Assembly (NCBI GenBank): GCA_034440635.1
Contig: JAOTON010001078.1
Location: 261,001-325,000 of the forward strand
Reading direction: 5' to 3'
Source: Lepas anatifera
Taxonomy: Eukaryota > Arthropoda > Thecostraca > Lepadidae
Length of the DNA stretch: 64,000 bases
In this document: piece after piece, positions 45,613 to 55,908 of the stretch
Layout: each line of letters opens with the position of its first letter
Position numbering within the stretch: the first letter of the stretch is position 1
Position numbers and translations under genes: made by a program
Notes under the pieces: model-generated
The model's input: only the letters and a program-made list of their open reading frames with translations
Database searches by the model: none
What the model was told of the DNA's origin: nothing

Positions 45613-48600
45613 CTGCCGGCACACGCACCTTCAGCCACACTCTCCTGGTACACAGCTCAGCCGCGCCCCTCCCCCGACAAACCACCCAGCTGTTCATTGC
45701 CAGGGTACACAGACCAACAGTTCATCCCCCAGGGTACACCTGCCGGCCGTTTATCCCCCAGGGTACACCAGCCGGCCGTTTATCCCCCAGGGTACACAGT
45801 CCAGCCGTTTATCCCCCCCTGGTACACAGTTCAGTCGTTCATGCCCCATGGTACAGTCCAGCCGTCCACCCCTCAGGGAACACAGTCCAGCCGTTCATCC
45901 CCTAACGCAAATAATCCTGTCATCCCCTCCCCCAATCACAATCACAATTTCTCAGTTTGGGCCTAATCTTCGGCTACCTTACTATGCTCCGACATTAGGC
46001 TTTCTTTTCCAGAAGCAGGGTTCCATTCAAAGGACTCCAAAAACTCACATGAAATTAAAGAAACTTCTGTGTTTATATTGATCTTAGAAACGAATGACAA
46101 TATTTGGAAAGTATAAATCTGAAGACCCAGAAAGAGAACTAAAATGGAGCCAAAAATAGCATAAGGCTGATATTGTAGAAGCGGGCCCATACTGCTCAGC
46201 AAAGCAAAGCGGGCATCTCTCATTGCCAATACATTGGAGATCTCCCTTTTTCCTTCGCAAGGCAATGAAAAAAGAACTGCTTCTGAGATGTTTAAGTGTT
46301 GTTCAGTTTGACAATTCTATTGCAATGTCGCAAAGAGTGCGTGCCGCACAGACAGCCCTGCTGCGTCGACTCCGCCTGGAGAGTGCAGACTCTCTGACTC
46401 ACACTACAGCACGTCCCACGTGTCCACGCTTTCGGCGTTGGGTCCTTGCCCTGGCACACCCTCCCCCCTGATACACAGCCCATCCGCTCATCTTCCCATG
46501 CACGAACACCCACGTCAAACAATAATTTAGCACCATTCATACATACCAACACTTCATTGCGTTCAAGCATCCCCGAGCCACTGCCATGCTAAATGAGTTA
46601 TACTCGCAGACTGATTCGCAAATAGGCGCTGCAACCCCAGTCTGGTAAGAGGGGAGGGGGCTCTCCATGAGAACATGAGCCACCATTGAAGCAGGGAGGC
46701 TACCTAACAAAAGGGAGAAGGGGCTGCCGAGGCTAACCTTGAAATCGCTCCATGCGCGGTCCAGCTGCTGCTGCGAGCCGGCGGCGGAGAGGCGGCGCTC
46801 TATGTAGGGTCGCTCCACCTCGTCGTGAGCGGGCAGCCTGCAGCCGTCTGCCTGGCACAGGTCTAACGCCGCCGCCCTGCCAACCGCCGCGGCACACTGT
46901 AACAACTGTGACCCCAGCACACACACTGCCAACCACCGCAGTACACTGTAACAACTGTGACCCCAGCAGACACCCTGCCAACCGCCGCGGCACACTGTAA
47001 CAACTGCCACCTCAGCAAACACCCTGCCAACCGCCGCGGCACACTGTAACAACTGCCACCACAGCACACACCCTGCCAACCGCCACGGCAGACTGTAACA
47101 GCTGTGACCTCAGCACACATCCAACCACCGCGGCACACTGTAACAACTGCCACCTCAGCAAACACCCTGCCAACCGCCGCGGCACACTGTAACAACTGCC
47201 ACCACAGCACACACCCTGCCAACCGCCGCGGCACACTGTAACAACTGTGACCCCAGCACACACACTGCCAACCGCCGCGGCACACTGTAACAACTGTGAC
47301 CCCAGCACACACACTGCCAACCGCCGCGGCACACTGTCACAACTGTGACCCCAGTACACACCCTGCCAACCGCCGCGGCACACTGTAACAACTGTGACCC
47401 CAGCACACACACTGCCAACCGCCGCGGCACACTGTCACAACTGTGACCCCAGTACACACCCTGCCAACCGCCGCGGCACACTGTAACAACTGTGACCCCA
47501 GTACACACCCTGCCAACCGCCGCGGCACACTGTCACAACTGTGACCCCAGTACACACCCTGCCAACCGCCGCGGCACACTGTAACAACTGTGACCCCAGT
47601 ACACACCCTGCCAACCGCCGCGGCACACTGTAACAACTGTGACCCCAGCACACACACTGCCAACCGCCGCGGCACACTGTCACAACTGTGACCCCAGTAC
47701 ACACCCTGCCAACCGCCGCGGCACACTGTAACAACTGTGACCCCAGTACACACCCTGCCAACCGCCGCGGCACACTGTAACAACTGTGACCCCAGCACAC
47801 ACACTGCCAACCGCCGCGGCACACTGTCACAACTGTGACCCCAGTACACACCCTGCCAACCGCCGCGGCACACTGTAACAACTGTGACCCCAGTACACAC
47901 CCTGCCAACCGCCGCGGCACACTGTCACAACTGTGACCCCAGTACACACCCTGCCAACCGCCGCGGCACACTGTAACAACTGTGACCCCAGTACACACCC
48001 TGCCAACCGCCGCGGCACACTGTAACAACTGTGACCCCAGCACACACACTGCCAACCGCCGCGGCACACTGTCACAACTGTGACCCCAGTACACACCCTG
48101 CCAACCGCCGCGGCACACTGTAACAACTGTGACCCCAGTACACACCCTGCCAACCGCCGCGGCACACTGTCACAACTGTGACCCCAGCACACACCCTGCC
48201 AACCGCCGCGGCACACTGTCACAACTGTGACCCCAGTACACACCCTGCCAACCGCCGCGGCACACTGTAACAACTGTGACCACAGCACACCCTATCAACT
48301 GCTTCGGTACACGTGAACATCCACTGCACAGCACAGAACATGACAGAGCCGCCTCGCTAGCTCTACCCGGCGTGGGCATTTACATTTACGTTAGTCAATC
48401 ATCAACAGCCGGACGGCAACTAGCCACAACACAGGGAAGATCCCTCCTGCCCCGGTGCCGAGACTGGAAGCCTCACCAGTCGAGCTGGTCGAAGAAGGTG
48501 ACGCCGGCTCGGCGTTCGACCTCGTGCAGCGGCCACTTAAAGTCGGCCAGTTGGCGGTGACTGGCTACCGGTGCGTTCGGTACCACGAACACGCCCACCC

Positions 48601-51600
48601 GGGGCGACTCGCCGCCGCGCGAGGCCGCCACTATCTTGTACAGGTGCGTCGGCACCGCCACCTCGCCCTCCCCAATCACCTGTCCACCATGGCGGTTCTC
48701 AGCTCAAAGCAAAGACGAAGCACTACAGCGCGTAGAAAAACTGCAAAGCAATAGCAGGCTGCCGTTTTTGGACAACCAAGCGTCCATAGCCAGACCAAGA
48801 GAAATAAAAAGATGACATTTGAGAATTCACAAAATGCAACCCTGATCATTACCACACCACACGTCGTTCAGCCTCACCAGGACCTCCGCCCCGGGTCCGC
48901 TGGGGCCGGCAGAGTACCTCCCGGGTACCTCCCGGGCATACCTGGTAGCGGACGAAGCGTCGGCCATCCTCCTCCTCCTGCGGCAGGAACAGGGGACCCG
49001 AGACCACGTGCACGTCGTCGTAGCTCTCCGTCAGCTGGCGACAGTAGATCTCCAGACGGTTCCAGAAGCCGCTGTTGTTGTCGAAGTCCTGGGGCACGAT
49101 GTTGGTGTAGTAGAAGGTCTCGTCCATCGCCCGCTGCCGGCAGACGACACGGCGGCGGTGGGGAGCTGGCCAACGCCAAGTAATATAACACGACGCAATA
49201 CGGCTATACGGTTGCAGGACCTTTCACTTTCAGTTTGAAAACATGGCGTCTTCTTGAGCAGCGTTACAATGCAAGAAAACTACTTCTCAAAACAGTTAAA
49301 CACACTACTAGCTGAAAGGATTTACATGTCCTTCATTTTAAAGGGAATGTGGCACCTCGGTCGAATCCAGGAATTTAGTGCAATTAGGCGTACTTTTAGC
49401 CGAAAATAATGAAACCACTCATGATTTCCCTGAAAAATGTACAATACGCTCAATATTTTGATTTTTAAAATACTCCTCTAGAAAGAGAAATAAATATCAG
49501 CCTGTGGATGATGTCACGATCTGGCAACCACTACCATACTTGAAACGCTTCAAGGGCTTCGATTGGCTGATGCTCATCGTGACGTCAGCATGTGTCGTCA
49601 CACTAGTAGCTCACAACAATGGCCGCCCGGTGGGGGCTGATGAGGGGCTGGTGTCAGGTAGGTTTTAGCTTTTTCCTACGGAAATATCGAGTTCCAAGAC
49701 AAATGATACATGAAGTACCGGGTTTTCTGACTTGCTTTACAACTTGGCTATCTCAGTTAAAATCACGTTATGAAGGTGCCACATTCCCCTTAAGTGACAC
49801 TCCCAAAATGTGCTCTTTAGCGATTAAAGGTTCACGAGGTTACATGGTCTGTAACTACAAGTCATAGCTGCGTCATCAATAGCTAATACGATGCGGACAG
49901 TGAAGTCTCTAAGATCCCAATGCACTGGTTAGAAACTACCTACTATAAAATCCCAAATTTTGATTCACTGTTACATTCAGCCTTCACTAACGACCCAATC
50001 TTTAATTTCACTGAGATAGGAACACGTCTGGACAAAAAGGCGGGATCCCATTGCCACGACTATGCGAGCAAAACCGGACCTTTTCTTCCTCCTCTGGGGA
50101 ACACAAATTATCCATGCTAAGCAAGAGCATGAGCGTAATTAAATCAGTTGCCGGCATAAAGGTCCGTTCACCCCCGCGAATTAGCGCCACCCCGCCTTGA
50201 CACCCGCCATTTCTCCACAGCAGTTCACTCTGTCGGCCTGTAGGATGGTCCCTTTCAGACAGACATCGGGCCGTGCCCCACCTGGTCGTGTTTGTTGTTG
50301 CCGGCCGGCGCCATGTGCCCGCGACTCCAGCCGCTGCCCTTGTAGTCAGCGTGCGAGGCGGAGAAGGGGGCGCTGGTGTCCGGGTCAGGTTCGAACCGAC
50401 TGCGGCGCCGGTTCGCCTCGCCCTGAGAGCAGTGGGAAATGGTCAGCGAAGCCAATACAGCACGACTGCCCCCCCAGCGGCCCACACAAGAACTAGCAGT
50501 AACGCATACCGGCACAGAGGGATTACATCTGCTGTAGGAATGATGGGCTGCTGCAGTGTTGGTGCCAAAGCAGAGATTGCGAGGTCAAACAACAGCATGC
50601 GTCATAAACTTGTTTCTTTCGACATTTGAAGACTGAAGACAGTAGAAAAAACGCACATAAATAAAAGACATCAAGTTTCGGCACCTTCACAAAACAGGCA
50701 CCGATGCGGGGACAACTGTTCACTCCCAGTTACTTTATAGTGCTCAGTGCTGACAGTAGCAGTTCTAAGCCACGACGGCCCGCTCAGCCTGTAGCCGCCG
50801 TGCCGGCCCGGACACTGACCGCCTGTAGCCGCCGTGCCGTCTCGGACACTGACCGCCTGTAGCCGCCGTGCCATCTCGGACACTGACCTTGACCTTGCTC
50901 CGGTCGATGTGCTCCAGCACCCAGACGGGCACCTTGCGGGCGGCGTCGTATCCGACCACGTGGTTGGTGAAGCGTGCCACAGGGCGGGCCGGCTGCGGCT
51001 CGCCGTGCAGCAGCAGGCGGGAGGCCCGCGCCGCGGCGCCTGGCGGCATCGGTACGTCACTGAAACCCCGCGAGCAGACACTACAGTACAATTAAATGAA
51101 ATCACTGTTTAACCTATCCTAAAGTGACCTTAATATGCCAAGCGAATGATATATTACGACTTAGAATTGGGCAAAAATAGAAAAAAACCTATATGACAGT
51201 CTCTTACGCAGATTTGCTCCACATCTTCATAATTTCCCATCCAATGACATTCTGAACGCCGAGTCTGTTTACCTGCCAGTTAAATCATAGCACAATGCTC
51301 ATATTTACCCCAATTCTTCGCCAAACAGTACTAAACTCAAGATTCTGACAAACCTTATAACAAACTAACAGAATATTTCTGGAATCCAGTCCAGCAAAGC
51401 TCAACAGGTGAAAATAATAACACCATGACGGAAATAATTTCGCTACGAACATGTGTCAGCAGTTGCTTCAAACACTGCTCCATCTCTGGCTTACCATCGC
51501 CCGCTGCGCCGTCTGGCGGCCTCGGTTGACCTGGTTCTCCTCCCTGGGGCTGCGCAGGGGAATCCGGCGGCTGCTTGGGAGCTTCAGAACACTGTGCTGG

Positions 51601-51705
51601 CTCTCCAGACAGGGACCACACACACAGGCCACCGCCCAGCGATCCAACCACCAAGCCGGAGAGGAAGCCACGCACCGCCTCCCTGCGCAGCTGATTTTGC
51701 AGCAT
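45526..51705 (-). CDS. EXOG: EXOG-like mitochondrial endo/exonuclease, seven exons, 374 aa
   Basis: EXOG is a beta-beta-alpha-metal nuclease of the mitochondrial inner membrane that trims DNA ends during repair. Exons on the minus strand: 51495-51705, 50888-51039, 50282-50422, 48942-49133, 48477-48679, 46738-46876, 45526-45612. All introns are GT-AG, phases agree, and the sum is 1125 bp. The predicted 374 aa compares with about 368 in human EXOG. The N-terminus has a hydrophobic segment (residues 14-32). The catalytic motif GWSRGHMAPAGNN is in exon 3 (His about 157). Exon 4 holds NIVPQDFDNNSGFWNRLE with the metal-binding Asn about 188. The C-terminal domain is in exons 5-7. Serine instead of Asp in SRGH is normal for EXOG and separates it from EndoG. 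Several exon boundaries lie in minisatellites. The exon 2 acceptor and exon 7 are the least certain. Confidence 0.85.
45640..45905. repeat. Minisatellite in EXOG intron 6, unit about 30 bp
   Basis: About eight copies of gtacacagtccagccgttta followed by tcccccagg, varying from 26 to 31 bp. It begins about 30 bp upstream of exon 7. A stray related unit (gatacacagcccatccgctc) lies at about 46471. Confidence 0.8.
46738..46876 (-). CDS. EXOG: EXOG exon 6
   Basis: The acceptor ggttggcag|G leaves one base that completes Trp with exon 5. The donor AAG|GTTAGC is phase 0. Encodes LDLCQADGCRL and the helix ERPYIERRLSAAGSQQQLDR. The acceptor is the last copy of the 49-bp repeat unit. Confidence 0.85.
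46879..48295. repeat. 49-bp minisatellite, about 29 copies, EXOG intron 5
   Basis: Unit on plus: gccaaccgccgcggcacact, gtaacaactgtgaccccagt, acacaccct. Variants (gtaaca/gtcaca; cagcaca/cagtaca; accct/acact) recur in patterns, which points to block amplification. One unit lacks two bases (47119). The array starts at the exon 6 acceptor, and every unit contains the minus-strand ggttggcagg acceptor sequence. Confidence 0.95.
48477..48679 (-). CDS. EXOG: EXOG exon 5
   Basis: Acceptor ggacag|GTG, donor ACTG|GTGAGG, ending in phase 2. Encodes VIGEGEVAVPTHLYKIVAAS, then VGVFVVPN, then FFDQLD. Confidence 0.9.
48916..48945 (-). repeat. Short tandem duplication at the exon 4 donor
   Basis: On the minus strand ggtatgcccggga, ggtacccggga and ggtactc follow one another, starting at the exon 4 donor. 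Confidence 0.6.
48942..49133 (-). CDS. EXOG: EXOG exon 4 (metal-binding Asn)
   Basis: Acceptor gccggcag|CGG, donor CAG|GTATGC, 64 complete codons. Contains TFYYTNIVPQDFDNNSGFWN and VHVVSGPLFLP. A short GGTA(TG)CCCGGGA duplication begins exactly at the donor. Confidence 0.9.
49338..49793. mobile_element. TTAA-flanked MITE in EXOG intron 3 (456 bp)
   Basis: TTAA then agggaatgtggcacct at the left; aggtgccacattcccc then TTAA at the right. Inside are gattggctgatg, TGACGTCA, and cacaacaATGGCCGCCC followed 40 bases later by a donor-like tcaggtaggt. This looks like a first exon in antisense to EXOG, but lies wholly within the element. Confidence 0.75.
50282..50422 (-). CDS. EXOG: EXOG exon 3 (catalytic SRGH)
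   Basis: Acceptor ctctcag|GGC, donor CAG|GTGGGG, 47 complete codons. Contains RFEPDPDT and the active-site motif GWSRGHMAPAGNN. Confidence 0.9.
50788..50889. repeat. 34-bp repeat x 3 spanning the EXOG exon 2 donor
   Basis: Copies start at 50788, 50822 and 50856 (cctgtagccgccgtgcc ... ggacactgac). The real donor (50886-50887) is in the last copy; two further GGTCAGTGTCC copies lie inside the intron. Confidence 0.9.
50888..51039 (-). CDS. EXOG: EXOG exon 2
   Basis: Encodes ARFTNHVVGYDAARKVPVWV and LEHIDRSKVK. The acceptor gccgccag|GC fits phase 1. The more pyrimidine-rich tttcag 20 bases upstream breaks the phase and is rejected. The donor AAG|GTCAGT sits in a 34-bp repeat. Confidence 0.75.
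51495..51705 (-). CDS. EXOG: EXOG exon 1 (start, membrane segment)
   Basis: ATG at 51703-51705 (MLQNQLRREAVRGFLSGLVV and so on). The donor GATG|GTAAGC leaves phase 1. An in-frame upstream ATG at 51751-51753 is possible but lies wholly in the minisatellite. The downstream ATG is preferred because RREAVRGFLSG aligns with the start of known EXOG proteins. Confidence 0.75.
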
Positions 51706-52165
51706 ACCGGCCTGCCAACAGACCTGTCTATCGCTGCTCAGCTGGACCCGCACACCGCCTCCCTCTTCAGTATACCGACCTCCCGACAGACCTGTCTAAC
51801 ACTGCTCAGCTGGACCCCCACACCGCCTCCCGCAGAATACCGACCTCCCGACAGACCTGTCTAACACTGCTCAACTGGACCCCCACACCGCCTCCCTCTT
51901 CAGTATACCGACCTCCCGACAGACCTGTCTAACACTGCTCAACTGGACCCCCACACCGCCTCCCAACGCAAAATACCGACCTCCCGACAGACCTGTCTAA
52001 CACTGCTCAACTGGACCCCCACACCGCCTCCCAACGCAGAATACCGACCTCCCGACAGATCTGTCTAACACTACTCAACTGGACCCTCACACCGCCTCCC
52101 TCTGCAGCTGATTCTGCAGAATACCGGCGTGCCGACAGACCTGTCAAACACTGCTCAACTGGACC
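51671..52165. repeat. 65-80 bp minisatellite x 7 over the EXOG 5' end
   Basis: The marker gacctgtct occurs at 51721, 51789, 51854, 51922, 51990, 52058 (as gatctgtct) and 52138. The first unit encodes the first 11-12 codons of exon 1. Only this unit carries the CAT that provides the ATG; the others read gtat or aata there. Confidence 0.9.
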
Positions 52166-52948
52166 CTCACACTGGGTGAAATCACTACCAGACGAAATTA
52201 GTGTGATGGATTGACACAGCTGTAGGTGGCTATTTTGTACCTCAGCAGCTGTGGGTGATCATGTTGCGAGGTGACCGACCGCTATATGGCAGGCTATCCA
52301 GTGTCAGATTTTGCCTGCAGGGTTATGGCAATAAATTATGTAAGCCCTGTCCGCGACCAAAACAAACACCAGGCGCTCGACCACCAGGGCCCGGGAGCAA
52401 GTCGCAGCATGCAACCCAGTGTCCAACACATTTTGAGTGTCTTAATCTTTAAAAATAAAAATTTATACAAAAGGTGTGATACGAAATGATGCTGTATTCC
52501 AACACACTCTCTCGATTTCTTGCCTTTTTCATCACATCAAGAGAAATAAACTGGCATGCTAATGCTAGGGACAAATTTTTACTACATCTTACTATCAGTG
52601 AATGTAAGGTGATTCTGCAAAACATTGGACCATCCTGCCATTCCAACCATACCTACCATTCCCGCTTATTGACAGCATTGTGTTTACCTCATTTACAACC
52701 ACAGTTCCACAAAATATTATAGCTCACCTACGTCTAAGACCTAGTCTCCATTGCCAAATTTCTATTCATATTTTTAAGCCATTCACATATATTTTCACAT
52801 AAAAAAGCAGACCAAAAGCACATGGGGGTACATTCATCAACAACAGTTGACAGTAGACGGCACTACCAGGTATAGCATGATCTATTGAAATTAAGCACTT
52901 GCGTGGCACAGCCCAGCATGACACAACTGGATGAGATGGGCACGTAAG
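52166..52948. other. Upstream of EXOG, no gene seen
   Basis: Would contain the EXOG promoter on the minus strand. No TATA or CpG island is evident. Short frames only. Confidence 0.4.
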
Positions 52949-54107
52949 CCAGTCTGCAGAATGTGGCAGATTTTAATGAGATCTCGTTGGGGCAGCCTCG
53001 GGGCAGGCTTACCAATTTGGGGCAGCTTTTGAAACCGTCAACATATATTGTTCATCATAACAATACACTGCACATTATAAAAAATACATTTTGTTCGAGC
53101 TTGGGGCAGAGAGGGGCTCTTGGGGCAGGAACTGGTACTTGGGGCAGCAATCAGTTTCGGTAACCATCGAGCAAAGAAGAAAAAAACTTATCAAAAGAAA
53201 AGACAATCATCAATTAAATTCACGTTGGAAAAGCTGATTTGTCTTAAAAGCGTCATATTTGTCATCAAGCAAGATATAGTTTAAAAGTTATCAAACAAAG
53301 GAAATTTCTCATTTGTGTAAAGTCCCTGGAAGTGAATATGAAAATCAGGCAGTGGGTGCCTATTTAAAGCTAAATTTGGTATTATTTGCTAAATTTGTAA
53401 TCCAGACTTAATTTTAGCTACATAAAACAATTTTACAACTCAAATTGAAAGTTCCCTGTATGTAGTTTTTCACATTTCATTTGCTATGTTTTGATCGCTA
53501 AGGCCGGCAAATCGCCATGCCAACCCCTCCCGAGAACGAATGCCGGTCCTTGATGTGACGTCATATGGGCATAAGGGGATCTTTCTTCGCTTGGGTCTCA
53601 TGAAAATATTCCAAATTTTGTGATGCTTTCATGCAAATGTGAGAAAACAAAAGGGAACAATGTTTTAGCTGTGAAAAAATTATTCTATAAAAAAATCTTT
53701 GTCAATTGAAATATTCTTAAAAGTATTGATCGATACGGCCTGAAAGAAGGGGTAAATAATGTCACTAGGGGAGAAACTTTGCTGGTAAATATACCTTTGA
53801 ATAAAGGTATCTTTGAAATTGAGCATCATAAATACAAGATAGCTGCCGTAAGTGAGTTTCTATTGCCATTTGCTTTGGTATGTGGAGGATCGTGAGTACG
53901 CTGTGATGGTTGTCGGTTTGGATGCATGGTTTTATTTTATTTCTGAGTATTTCGTTTAAAATGGAGTAAATAAAACTTGTATCAGTAAAAAATATCCCCC
54001 CCCATTGGAGGAGTCTGCCCCAGCCACCAAATTTCTGCCCCAATTGGGGCAGGTTTTGGGCTGCCCCAAGCACCTCGTCGAGTCACCTGCCACGTTCTGC
54101 AGACTGG
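52949..54107. mobile_element. Inverted-repeat element with GGGGCAG-rich ends (1159 bp)
   Basis: Left end ccagtctgcagaatgtggca; right end tgccacgttctgcagactgg, an imperfect inverted repeat of about 50 bp. Each subterminal zone carries ttggggcag units (three to five copies) in opposite orientation. The AT-rich centre has no transposase. Confidence 0.75.
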
Positions 54108-54488
54108 TGAATGGCAATAGCAGCCGGCAACCCATTCGAGAGCACTCACTTTGATTATGGAATTTGACTGACTCACCTATTCTAACTAATTCTGATTTTG
54201 ATGGGCTTAATGGTAAAGATAAAATCAATAATCAATATCGGTATGCCTCATACTGTCCAAGGAGGACTTTGAGATACTTGAGATACTGTCGTTATCTTAG
54301 GGCGCCTTGAGTAGTCGCCAATACAAACATAAAGCAATCAAACATAGGGCGCAATCGCGCCAGATACGCAACATACCATACTGCCAGATACACTTCCAGG
54401 AATGCATTACATAAATCCCTTAGAATACCCTTGCTTCTTCCAGAGCCCCATCCGACCTCGAGATCCGGTGATTATTCCGCAGAGAACT
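54108..54488. other. No gene seen
   Basis: Short frames only; no element ends recognised. Confidence 0.4.
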
Positions 54489-54832
54489 ATGGCGAATCCA
54501 GGGAGGATAGGAATTCCCCACACTGAAGATCTCTGGGAAAACTGTTTTTTCCCAAATCTGTCGAATTTCTTTAGTCCCGACACCTTTTAAGTTTATAAGC
54601 AAGATTATTCGGTGAAAACTATTGGGCCTTGGGTAGCGAAAAAGAAAAAGATCAAGCATGTTGTGCTCATATGTTTCACCCCGTGACTCTTGCTTTTTGA
54701 CCCCGGTTTTTTACCCTCAAAACCTACTGTCTAGTTGAATTGCGGGAAAACCTGACCACGTGACGTTTCTTCCTTTTGGCTTTTCAACTTCTGCATGCTT
54801 CCCCCAAAATCTACCGGCTAGATCCGCCACTG
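54489..54832. mobile_element. Inverted-repeat element, family N copy 2
   Basis: Starts atggcgaatccaggga and ends ctagatccgccac. Shares ttttaagtttataagcaaga and ccgtgactcttgctttttg-like phrases with 11957-12307. Confidence 0.5.
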
Positions 54833-55082
54833 GCAGAGAATAATATTTTGGGGCTTATCCATGCACCAACTACCAGGACAGGGACGCCGCTCCGGAATTT
54901 TTACAAGAGGAGACGGACCCAAACTGATGCCGACCGGGGAAGGCGAATTTTTAGCATTATTCGGTACCTGACAGCATAAGTGCCGATGGACCAACAATTT
55001 TGGAGGACGTCCCCCCTGGTTGGCCAACAGGCGGGACAAATCTCCCCCCACTTTCGGCGCCCATGTACCAGGGTAATGTGCT

Positions 55083-55328
55083 CATAGGCGGATCCAGGAT
55101 TGCCGATCGGGGGGGCACCTTCCCGGGGGCGCCATCCGGACCAGGGGGCGCCACTTATGACCGGCAAAAGCTATCAGGTGGGCGCCAAATCCTATCGGTG
55201 GGCGCCGACTTTCGCATCCTGGGGGGGTGAGAAGCGACATTTCAGGGGGCGCCATCGACCTTTCAGGGGGCGCCGAGGGTCGATCGGGGGGCACGTGCCC
55301 CCTTCTTGCCCCCCTGGATCCGCCTATG
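55083..55328. mobile_element. Family K element, best copy (246 bp)
   Basis: Perfect terminal repeats cataggcggatccagg / cctggatccgcctatg. The interior is built from 'gggggcgcc' blocks spaced 20-40 bases apart. Non-coding. Confidence 0.8.
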
Positions 55329-55379
55329 AATGTGCTTACGTCACCAACTCGATCTTTCCCTGTTGGAAGGGTTTCTAGG

Positions 55380-55845
55380 GTGCCAGCGTGCTCCTTGTTC
55401 AGGGAAGCCGCAGGGGCTTCCCCGAATTCCTCAAATTTATGACTGCACTTTGTTTCGTTCAAAAGTTATAGACACGGTTCTGAAAATAGTGAACTTGGAT
55501 GACCTCTGGTGACTTTGGAATTGATCTGACCTCAAAATAAATGTCAACATGCATATTTTTCGTCTCAATAGCTTTCGAATGATATTTAGAACTCGATCTA
55601 CCTCTTTTAGAAGCCGAGTTACATCCTGGTTTTGTCAGACTCATTTTGGAAGCGCAGAATCGCCTTATATGGGTTTAGAAATAACGTTATAACTTCCTGA
55701 CCTCATGTCAATTGTGTTGTCGTAAGTTGGCAAATTGATCAGCCAACAGGCCTGCAAAGCGACGCGCGTCTCATTTAAATTAGCTTGGAATCATTCGCGA
55801 AAAACTGAGGGGAGTCCGACCGGACCCCCAGGCGGCGAAGAGTTA
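55380..55845. mobile_element. Eroded element F, right end related to 63323
   Basis: The right end gaaaaactgaggggagtccg through gcgaagagttaagc parallels gaaaaataacgagggaagtc through gacgaaggttaagc at 63275-63323. Upstream parts also align (aacgttataacttcctgacc / atgacgtcataactcggtga). The left end is not certain. Confidence 0.45.
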
Positions 55846-55908
55846 AGCTTGGTAGCACCACCCCTCTCTGCCATTGGATGATGCCAAGTGGCGGTATATG
55901 TGGCGTAT

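Noticed and set aside
47337..48145. Long minus-strand open frames (up to 236 codons) as a repeat protein gene
   Set aside because: They are produced by the 49-bp tandem unit lacking stops. They lie in an EXOG intron and have no start context or conservation.
46879..48295. CRISPR array
   Set aside because: The units are contiguous 49-bp copies without unique spacers, in a eukaryotic intron.
49619..49661. First exon of a plus-strand gene starting MAARWGLMRGWCQ
   Set aside because: It lies entirely inside a TTAA-flanked element and no downstream plus-strand exon was recognised.
50765..51091. EXOG exon 2 beginning at the upstream tttcag acceptor
   Set aside because: It would need phase 2 from exon 1, but the strong exon 1 donor gives phase 1. 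The gccgccag acceptor fits.
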